DNA from: Acidobacteriota bacterium
GTDB lineage: Bacteria > Acidobacteriota > Terriglobia > Acidiferrales > UBA7541
Direction: 5' to 3'
Assembly (NCBI GenBank): GCA_003161495.1
Contig: PMOP01000148.1
Coordinates: forward strand, 1 to 11,292
DNA: 11,292 bases
Positions 1 to 5,204 of the stretch are shown here, in pieces. Every line of letters begins with the position of its first letter. Within the stretch, counting starts at the first letter, position 1. The notes below the pieces were generated by a model. That model saw only the letters and a list, made by a program, of their open reading frames with translations, was not told the origin of the DNA and made no database searches. A program made the position numbers and the translations under genes.

Positions 1-63
1 AGCGAGGAATCTCTCCTGGGTTTAGGCCCCTGAAAAAAATAGATTCCTCGCTCCGCTCGGAAT
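1..63. repeat. Dispersed inverted-repeat fragment at left edge
   Basis: AGCGAGGAATCT (1-12) and AGATTCCTCGCT (41-52) form a perfect 12-bp inverted repeat around a 28-nt spacer. The left arm touches the window edge, so the element may be longer. The right arm runs into CCGCTCGGAAT, giving a second short pairing, ATTCC (43-47) with GGAAT (59-63). Read on the minus strand, that small hairpin is followed by CTA and seven T (33-39), so the element could also end transcription of the amidohydrolase. The arm resembles a dispersed repeat I associate with acidobacterial genomes. That assignment is from memory and was not searched. Confidence 0.55.
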
Positions 64-66
64 GAC

Positions 67-86
67 AAAAAGTGTGGGTACTTTTT
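67..86 (-). terminator. Possible terminator hairpin after amidohydrolase
   Basis: AAAAAGT (67-73) and ACTTTTT (80-86) are perfectly complementary around a 6-nt loop. The hairpin lies about 40 nt beyond the amidohydrolase stop on the minus strand. The stem ends in T5 on either strand, so it could act in both directions. The stem is AT-rich and weak, so termination here is uncertain. The repeat at 1-63 with its T7 run could serve instead. Confidence 0.3.
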
Positions 87-126
87 CCGCAACCCCTCCC
101 GCCGGCCATTCACAATTTGTCCCGGT

Positions 127-1377
127 TCAAACTGCGTTGATGAAAAGTTGTCCGCGGCGGACCACTGCTTTGCTGGACAGCATTTTTTGTCCCGTGCGTT
201 TCATGCCCTCGCTATCCTCGAACTCAAATTTTCCGTCGCCTAATTCGAAGATGCTGACGTCGGCTTCGGCGCCGCGGCGCAGCGTGCCGATTTGCGCGCC
301 AAAATCAAACACGCGCGCGGGATTTACGGTGACCATGGCGATGGCTTTGTCGAGGGGCACGCCGATGGCCATGAACTTGGAAACCATGGTGGGCAGATCG
401 AAGACACGTCGCTCCACGGTGACGATGGTCAGATCGGTGCTGATGGTGTCGCAAAGAAAACCCTGCGCCATGCATTTTTCGGCCACGTCAAAACTCAAAT
501 GCGTTTGTCCCTGCGCGGGATCGAAGATCACGCCGCGATCGCGGGCCTCGCGCGCTTCCGGAATAATTTTCCCGTTGCCGTCGAGAATTCCGTGCTCGTG
601 GTTCGTATAGCAGTGTGTGAAGACGTCTCCCTTGCGCAGAGGTTTCAAAATTTCTGGCAGCGTTGAGAAGGGATCTTCGATATGCACCATCAATGGCAGG
701 CGCGCAATTTCGGCTGCCTGCAGCGCGCGTTTGAGGGCCTCGAGGTCGTTCGAGCCGGTGATGGCCTTGGTCAATTGAATTTTAATCCCAGCGACCACAG
801 GCTTGTTGTCGGTTGCCATTTTCGCGGTCGCTTGCGGGTTGAGCCAGGACAAATTGGAGAGGCCGCCATCGAACATGATGGTTCCGATCGGGCTGATGTG
901 CACCAGCGCCACGATGCGCGTCGTGGAAGTGTTGATGATGTATTTTCTGAAATTGGGAAAAGTGGCGGAGCCTGCCGAGCCCGCATCCAGCATGGTGGTT
1001 ACGCCGCGGCCCAGGCAATAGCGGTCCGCGTTCATGCCGATGGAAACGCCGTCGTAGCAATGCGCGTGCATATCGATGAAGCCCGGTGTGACGATTCTGT
1101 CTTTCGCAGACACGGTCTTGAGGGCGCGGTCCTTGGCGATATTTTTTGAGACTTCCAGGATCTTGCCGTCCTTGACGGCCACATCGAGCAAGCCATTCAA
1201 ATTTTGCGACGGGTCGATGACCGTGCCGCCTTCGATCAGCAGATCGAATTTGTCGTCCGCGTTTTGTGGCAAGGCAGGCGCTGCGGCAGCAGCCGCGGCG
1301 GACCAAAGCCCGCGCGGCGCAAGCATTCCCGCGCCTCCAGCCAGAACAAGTTTTGTGAAATCACGGCGATTGGGCAT
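127..1377 (-). CDS. Tat-exported amidohydrolase/deacetylase-family metallohydrolase
   Basis: A 416-aa amidohydrolase-superfamily (TIM-barrel, metal-dependent) enzyme. The N-terminus NRRDFTK, followed by a hydrophobic Ala-rich stretch to about residue 33, is a twin-arginine signal, so the enzyme is predicted to be exported to the periplasm already folded. Superfamily metal ligands are visible: the HxH pair H104/H106 in DMHAH, K199 in GIKI (candidate carboxylated bridging lysine), H232 in VHIEDP, H255 in FTHCY, and D315 in STDLT. This layout fits the COG3964 group, often misnamed dihydroorotase. Characterised members of that group deacetylate small esters such as acetyl-mandelate; the substrate here is unknown. 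Start choice: an upstream in-frame ATG would add 56 residues of non-Tat sequence, but GGAGGA lies 9 nt before the chosen ATG and the Tat motif begins there. The gene diverges from the TA operon. Confidence 0.85.
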   Translation of the reverse strand: MPNRRDFTKLVLAGGAGMLAPRGLWSAAAAAAAPALPQNADDKFDLLIEGGTVIDPSQNLNGLLDVAVKDGKILEVSKNIAKDRALKTVSAKDRIVTPGFIDMHAHCYDGVSIGMNADRYCLGRGVTTMLDAGSAGSATFPNFRKYIINTSTTRIVALVHISPIGTIMFDGGLSNLSWLNPQATAKMATDNKPVVAGIKIQLTKAITGSNDLEALKRALQAAEIARLPLMVHIEDPFSTLPEILKPLRKGDVFTHCYTNHEHGILDGNGKIIPEAREARDRGVIFDPAQGQTHLSFDVAEKCMAQGFLCDTISTDLTIVTVERRVFDLPTMVSKFMAIGVPLDKAIAMVTVNPARVFDFGAQIGTLRRGAEADVSIFELGDGKFEFEDSEGMKRTGQKMLSSKAVVRRGQLFINAV

Positions 1378-1386
1378 GGCGATCGC

Positions 1387-1392
1387 TCCTCC
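1387..1392 (-). promoter_or_regulatory. Shine-Dalgarno that sets amidohydrolase start
   Basis: GGAGGA on the minus strand, 9 nt before the ATG at 1375-1377. It supports the 416-aa form over longer in-frame alternatives beginning at 1398 or 1545. Confidence 0.75.
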
Positions 1393-1418
1393 AGACATTT
1401 CGATTCGGGATGCGCCGC

Positions 1419-1427
1419 AGTCTAGCA
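1419..1427 (-). promoter_or_regulatory. Candidate extended -10 for amidohydrolase
   Basis: The minus strand reads TGCTAGACT, which fits an extended -10 (TGn plus TAGACT). It would place a transcript start about 35 nt before the ATG. I see no convincing -35 element. The TATTAT read on the minus strand of the palindrome at 1490-1506 is an alternative. Confidence 0.25.
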
Positions 1428-1489
1428 CAACCAAACCTTTGCTCTTCCCGCAATTCGCCGTGCCCAAGTCCTTCCGCTTATGACTGAAC

Positions 1490-1506
1490 ATGGCTATAAT
1501 AGCCAT
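1490..1506 (+). promoter_or_regulatory. TA operon operator palindrome with TATAAT -10
   Basis: ATGGCTATAATAGCCAT is a perfect 17-bp palindrome centred on 1498. It contains an exact sigma70-type -10 hexamer TATAAT at 1495-1500. The site lies 17 nt upstream of the antitoxin ATG, so the leader would be very short. The -35 region (TTCCGC at 1472-1477, spacer 17) is a poor match. Type II antitoxins usually repress their own operon by binding a palindrome over the promoter, which fits this placement. Binding by this particular antitoxin is inferred. Confidence 0.65.
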
Positions 1507-1523
1507 ATAGGTGGAGGATCGAA

Positions 1524-1811
1524 ATGCGCAGCGTGAACGTGGCAAAACTGAAGAACAGTTTGAGCAGATACATCACTTTCGCCAAAGGCGGCGAAGAGGT
1601 GATTATCCGGGAACGCAATCTACCGGTAGCAAAGCTCGTTCCGTTCGCGGCGGAAGATTCTGACGAGCAGGAACTCGTGCTGGTGGCCGCGGGGAAGCTG
1701 CGCGTTCCCACCGCGCGGCTCAACGTGAAGGAACTATTGAAAATTCCTACAGGAAAAGTTGCAGGGCACAGAGCCATTCAAGCCGTCATCGCCGAAAGAG
1801 AAGAAGATTGA
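1524..1811 (+). CDS. Type II antitoxin, Phd/YefM family
   Basis: A 95-aa protein, typical in length for the family. The N-terminal part (residues 1-42) has the Phd/YefM pattern: VNVAKLKNSLSRYI, then a Gly-Gly turn, then EEVIIRERNLPVAKLVPF. In this family that region forms the dimeric DNA-binding domain. Residues 43-95 are acidic and charged and are expected to be partly unfolded until they wrap and neutralise the toxin. GGAGGA (1513-1518) lies 5 nt before the ATG. The gene overlaps the PIN toxin by 4 nt and is preceded by a promoter/operator palindrome. It is expected both to inhibit the toxin and to repress the operon. Pairing of a Phd-type antitoxin with a PIN toxin is a common hybrid arrangement. 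Confidence 0.88.
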   Translation: MRSVNVAKLKNSLSRYITFAKGGEEVIIRERNLPVAKLVPFAAEDSDEQELVLVAAGKLRVPTARLNVKELLKIPTGKVAGHRAIQAVIAEREED

Positions 1812-2245
1812 AAAAAGCCACGGCGTTCTGGGATTCCGGTGCGCTGGTTCCATTATGCGTGCGGGAAACTGCTTCTGGTCCCGCCGAGTCTTACCTCAGG
1901 AAATACGCTCCGGTGGTGTGGTGGGGAAGTTCCGTTGAAATTCACAGCGCGATTTGCCGTTTGCACCGTGAAAAAGAAATTATGGATCCTGGCAAAAAGG
2001 GAGCCATCGCGCGGCTTGCACTGCTGGGTCGAGGCTGGAGGGAAATCCTTCCGGGCGACCATCTCCGCGATTTAGCTGTGCAACTTCTCGATGAATATTC
2101 GCTGCGAGCGGCGGACAGCCTGCAACTCGTCGCAGCCTTGACCTGGTGCGACGGGCGGCCCGCCGGAAAATCCTTCATTTGCGCGGACAAACGATTATCC
2201 ACAGCGGCCAAGGCCATCGGATTTGTAGTGCATGAACTTCCCTGA
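1808..2245 (+). CDS. PIN-domain toxin (VapC-like ribonuclease)
   Basis: A 145-aa PIN-domain protein. The four acidic residues expected to bind Mg2+/Mn2+ in the RNase active site are visible: D9 (FWDSGALVPL), E44 (SSVEIHSAICR), D103 (RAADSLQLVAA) and D127 (CADKRLSTAAKAIG). VapC-type toxins cut tRNA or rRNA and stop translation; the target here cannot be told from sequence. The start is TTG at 1808, overlapping the antitoxin stop as TTGA, which implies translational coupling and keeps toxin output below antitoxin output. A purine-rich GAGAAGAAGA precedes it. No active-site residue appears lost, so the toxin is probably functional. Confidence 0.88.
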   Translation: MKKATAFWDSGALVPLCVRETASGPAESYLRKYAPVVWWGSSVEIHSAICRLHREKEIMDPGKKGAIARLALLGRGWREILPGDHLRDLAVQLLDEYSLRAADSLQLVAALTWCDGRPAGKSFICADKRLSTAAKAIGFVVHELP

Positions 2246-2259
2246 TAACCTTCGCGTGC

Positions 2260-3339
2260 GTGAACATTCATCAGGCAACAACGAGCTACGAAAAGTGGGT
2301 GGCCTCCTGCATCCCTTTGGACAGGCAGGCGATTTCGTACAAGCATCAGCAGATGACGCTGGATCTCTTTCCGTTTTTCCGTGCCACCTTTTATCGCTGG
2401 GTGCAGATCTGGCGCGAAGTTTGCGGGAGTGCCGCGATCGCGCCTCAATTGCTGGGCGTGGGCGATTTACATTTGGAAAATTTCGGAACCTGGCGGGACA
2501 TGGAAGGACGGCTTGTCTGGGGCGTCAACGATTTCGACGAAGTGTACAGGATGCCCTACACCATGGATCTCGTGCGCCTGGTCACCAGCTCGCACGCGGC
2601 GGCCGCTGAAGAGCACCTCGCCATCCGCCCGCGTGCCGCCAGCGAAGCAATTCTGGAGGGCTATCGCGATGCGATGAAGGAGGGCGGGAGGCCTTTCGTG
2701 CTCGCGGAAAATCATCGCTGGCTGCGCAAGATCGCGCTGAGCCGGCTGCGCGATGCCACCGTGTTCTGGCAAAAACTGGAGAAGCTGCAGAAATCGCAAG
2801 TACGTTTCCCGCGTGATGTGGAATCGCACCTTCGCAAGCTGCTCCCCGATTCTTCGCTCCAATACGAGAAGAAGCGCCGCGTAGCCGGCCTGGGAAGCCT
2901 GGGACATACGCGCGTGGTGCTGATCGGACGCTGGCATGGATGTTACATCGCGCGTGAGGCCAAGGAATTGACGCCCTCGGCCTGCGTGTGGGCGCGAGGC
3001 CAAGGCGCCAAGGGGCATTTGACCCGCTACGGACAAATCCTCGACCGCGCCGTTCGCGTTCCCGATCCGTTCGTCACGCCGTACAAGGGCTGGCTGTTGC
3101 GCCGCCTCGCTCCCGATTGTTCGCGCATCGAGCTTGCTTCTCTCTCTGCCAGCCGCGATGAAGACCGCTTGCTCTACTCCATGGGTTGGGAGACAGCCAA
3201 CATCCACTACGGCTCGCCGCGTGCCATTCCGGTGATCAAACGCGACCTCGCAAAACGCCGCGCCAACTGGCTGCACAAGGCTGCCAAAGCCATGCTGCGC
3301 GCCACCGAGCGCGATTGGCTAGAGTGGAAGAAGAAGTAG
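2260..3339 (+). CDS. DUF2252 family protein, kinase/APH-like motifs
   Basis: A 359-aa protein recognised as DUF2252 by LFPFFRATFYRW (36-47), GDLHLENFGTW (68-78), LVWGVNDFDE (85-94) and MPYTMDLVRLVTS (98-110). GDLHLEN resembles the catalytic loop of aminoglycoside phosphotransferase/choline-kinase enzymes, and NDFDE resembles their metal-binding DFG-like motif. A glycine-rich GLGSLG (210-215), followed by a basic/acidic segment with K235, comes after these motifs rather than before them. Function is not established; phosphotransfer is only inferred. The start is GTG at 2260. The same frame has a stop at 2233-2235, so no earlier ATG, GTG or TTG is available. There is no clear Shine-Dalgarno. 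The start is 14 nt after the toxin stop, so translation may depend on reinitiation from the TA operon. Confidence 0.82.
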   Translation: MNIHQATTSYEKWVASCIPLDRQAISYKHQQMTLDLFPFFRATFYRWVQIWREVCGSAAIAPQLLGVGDLHLENFGTWRDMEGRLVWGVNDFDEVYRMPYTMDLVRLVTSSHAAAAEEHLAIRPRAASEAILEGYRDAMKEGGRPFVLAENHRWLRKIALSRLRDATVFWQKLEKLQKSQVRFPRDVESHLRKLLPDSSLQYEKKRRVAGLGSLGHTRVVLIGRWHGCYIAREAKELTPSACVWARGQGAKGHLTRYGQILDRAVRVPDPFVTPYKGWLLRRLAPDCSRIELASLSASRDEDRLLYSMGWETANIHYGSPRAIPVIKRDLAKRRANWLHKAAKAMLRATERDWLEWKKK

Positions 3340-3407
3340 CGTCCTCAACGAAGAGAGACTAGACTTCACGTGTGCAAGCTAATATTCACTTGCAGAAGCA
3401 CAGATGC

Positions 3408-3431
3408 CTACCCGGCAAGTAGAGTTCTCAT
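3408..3431 (-). pseudogene. Possible truncated toxin start after DUF433
   Basis: On the minus strand an ATG overlapping the DUF433 stop opens the frame MRTLLAG and then hits TAG. DUF5615 toxins normally begin with M-(R/K)-x-L-L-D-E-N-L at this coupled position, so the seven codons may be what is left of the toxin. The match is very short and could be chance. Nothing downstream to 3340 resembles the rest of such a toxin in the frames I read. Confidence 0.25.
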
Positions 3432-3652
3432 CTTCCGAAGCGAGCAAGGACTAGCGCGTTGGCCTCTTCAAGAGCTGCGATGGCGTCCTCTCGGTTTACA
3501 CCCGGGAAATCTTTCAGGAATTCATCGAGTGATTCTCCACCTTCCAAATAATCAAGAAGGGACTTAAATGGGACTCGAGTGCCGCGAAAAATAGGCTCGC
3601 CATCACGGATTTCGGGATCTTGGACAATTACACTCTCAGCGGTAAACGGCAT
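3428..3652 (-). CDS. DUF433 antitoxin-like protein (orphan)
   Basis: A 74-aa protein with the DUF433 signature: I-V-QDPEIRDGEPIFRGTRVP (9-28), then SLLDYLEGGESLDEFLKDFP and a helix containing REDAIAALEEA. DUF433 proteins are helix-turn-helix antitoxin-like proteins, usually followed by a DUF5615 PIN-like toxin. AGGAG lies 8 nt before the ATG. The stop overlaps a second ATG (ATGA, 3428-3431), as in a coupled gene pair, but that frame stops after seven codons. Only 88 bp separate this gene from the convergent DUF2252 gene, too little for a toxin. It is probably a stand-alone regulator or the remnant of a decayed TA pair. Confidence 0.83.
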   Translation of the reverse strand: MPFTAESVIVQDPEIRDGEPIFRGTRVPFKSLLDYLEGGESLDEFLKDFPGVNREDAIAALEEANALVLARFGR

Positions 3653-3816
3653 CCTAATGACTCCTGCACGCGCACCTATTATCTCACGGTAGGCTGGAAT
3701 CGCACGCGACGATGGTTAGAGCCTTCCAGAGCACTTTTCCCTGAAATGAAAGGTGGGAGCAATGACTTCTGGTTGAGCATGTAGAAGGACCTTAGCTGCC
3801 AGGATGTTTTCTAACT

Positions 3817-4650
3817 TCATGAATACCAGGTGCCGGAACCGCTGCTCTTAACGTGGGATACGCCATGGCGGAAGAGGCCTTTAGGCATTGGGTGGCAATA
3901 CTTGACGACGGCCGGAGAAAAAATATTTGTGGTGGAATCTTCATAGGGTACCGCAACTTCCACCCGTGTTCCCTCTGGATATTGTTTGCGGCCGGTGAAC
4001 CGAAAACCGCCTTTGGAGATATCTTCGCAAGTGACCACGTCTTCCAAGCCAGAATAGCGAACGCACGCGGTCATCGTCATCAACGCCCGCCTGGTCTTGC
4101 GGCGATCTTCCTTCGGGGTTGCTGCCAATATTGGAATCGGTTTCTGTTTAGACGCGTTGGCAGGCTTTTTGGGAGACGCCAAGCGGTTGGGATCTCGCCA
4201 CAATGCCGTGGAATTACATTTCTCGCAGCGGCGGGTCAATTCTCCGCCCGCCTCGCAGATTTCAACTTCAGCCTCGGAAAGCAAATGCGTGCCTAATCCG
4301 TGACAAGTGGAGCAGGCCAGCTGGAGCATTTTGGCCGAGGTGGCCTCGGGAAACTTGATGTGCCAAAGATTGACGGACGGGTCCAGGAAAACAAGGCCGT
4401 AGACGTGGCCGTCGCCTTCTTCATGAAGCTGCCCCACGACGCATGCGATAGCTTCCTCGTTGGTTTCCGGATTCCGCAGGATCACTTCGGCATCCGCCGC
4501 CAACTTGCAATTCAGGAGAATCGAGACTTCGCTGCGGGAAATCGACAGCGTCTCGGTGGTCTCGAAGAATTGCTGCCCGAAGAGATCGCATCCGATAACC
4601 TCGACCGGCAATTGCAGTTCCGTTGGAAATGCTACGAGAGAATTAGCCAT
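3817..4650 (-). CDS. PilZ-domain protein with N-terminal barrel and zinc ribbon
   Basis: A 277-aa cytoplasmic protein with three apparent parts. Residues 8-100 resemble the PilZ-like beta-barrel found in acidobacterial PilZ proteins and end in LWHIKFP; this part has no clear RxxxR or DxSxxG, so it is probably not a c-di-GMP site. Residues 113-145 hold CSTC (C113, C116) and CEKC (C142, C145), a likely zinc ribbon. A Lys/Pro-rich linker leads to a C-terminal PilZ domain with RRKTRR (183-188) and DISKGG (210-215), which match the RxxxR and (D/N)xSxxG c-di-GMP-binding motifs. The role is likely c-di-GMP-dependent signalling, with unknown partner. A purine-rich GGGGAG lies a few nt before the ATG. 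The gene diverges from pyruvate carboxylase across 554 bp. Confidence 0.8.
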   Translation of the reverse strand: MANSLVAFPTELQLPVEVIGCDLFGQQFFETTETLSISRSEVSILLNCKLAADAEVILRNPETNEEAIACVVGQLHEEGDGHVYGLVFLDPSVNLWHIKFPEATSAKMLQLACSTCHGLGTHLLSEAEVEICEAGGELTRRCEKCNSTALWRDPNRLASPKKPANASKQKPIPILAATPKEDRRKTRRALMTMTACVRYSGLEDVVTCEDISKGGFRFTGRKQYPEGTRVEVAVPYEDSTTNIFSPAVVKYCHPMPKGLFRHGVSHVKSSGSGTWYS

Positions 4651-5204
4651 GATTCTCCCCTTTCTTTCAATACAACACAGGGATTCGCACAGTTCACATG
4701 TGAGAAGGGGACGGCGTTGGCCCAGCTTCTATCCTGAATTTAGCACCGCTAATCCCAGTGTGCTCGCAGCTGTCAAAGGTAGGGAGCGTAAGAATTACCG
4801 GCGGTCACTCATCCACGAATTTGAAATCCATTCGATAGATAAAAGAACAGGCCGAAAAAAGCCTATGAACCCGAATTTGCAGTAGAATTTACGGCCTGAT
4901 GGTGCCCGCGCTGCCTAGCGGAATATTGTCTTTCCCTGAATGCCGATTAATTGTAGAGGTACGGTTTTGCCGTGCCCCTGCCAACCTGACGGTATCCACA
5001 GGCCATGAATTGTGCGCCACAGTGCACGTAACTAATATTCCTAACGAGATGCAGGCCAGCGAGAAAAAGTATTGAAGTGTCTGCTACGCTGTGATCTCTT
5101 GACTGGGTATTGGGCCGAATTGGCGCTGCGAAATCGGAAAGGAACCGCTTTTCGCGGCCGCTGCGAAAGAAATAATAGGGAGAAATCCCGGGAAACCCTG
5201 ACTC
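4651..5204. other. Divergent intergenic region, PilZ gene / pyc
   Basis: I see no convincing gene in these 554 bp. Small structures are present. CAGGCCG (4848-4854) pairs with CGGCCTG (4892-4898) across 37 nt. A hairpin at 4958-4976 has a 7-bp stem (one G-U pair) and loop TTTTG. Another hairpin, TTTCGC/GCGAAA, lies at 5150-5168. The best promoter guess for pyc is TTGTGC (5010-5015), a 17-nt spacer, then TAATAT (5033-5038), which is weak. A TTGACT at 5099-5104 has no matching -10. The PilZ promoter must also lie here but was not resolved. Confidence 0.5.
5178..5198 (+). promoter_or_regulatory. Tandem mini-hairpins in pyc leader
   Basis: GGGAGAAATCCC (5178-5189) and GGGAAACCC (5190-5198) are two back-to-back self-complementary units ending 6 nt before the pyc ATG. 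They contain both purine-rich stretches that could serve as Shine-Dalgarno. An outer pairing of AGGG with CCCT is an alternative. The stems are only 3-4 bp, so a regulatory role is speculative. Confidence 0.25.

Noticed and set aside
62-1149. Plus-strand open frames opposite the amidohydrolase
   Set aside because: All lie antisense to the amidohydrolase and have no family motif or good ribosome binding site.
2467-3276. Minus-strand open frame of 269 codons opposite DUF2252
   Set aside because: The plus strand carries the conserved DUF2252 motifs; the antisense translation resembles nothing known to me.
3374-3393. GCAAG/CTTGC inverted repeat between convergent DUF2252 and DUF433 genes
   Set aside because: A 5-bp stem with a 10-nt loop and no T tract is too weak to call a terminator.
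3370-3567. Plus-strand 65-codon frame over the DUF433 gene
   Set aside because: It overlaps DUF433 in antisense, lacks a Shine-Dalgarno and shows no recognisable pattern.
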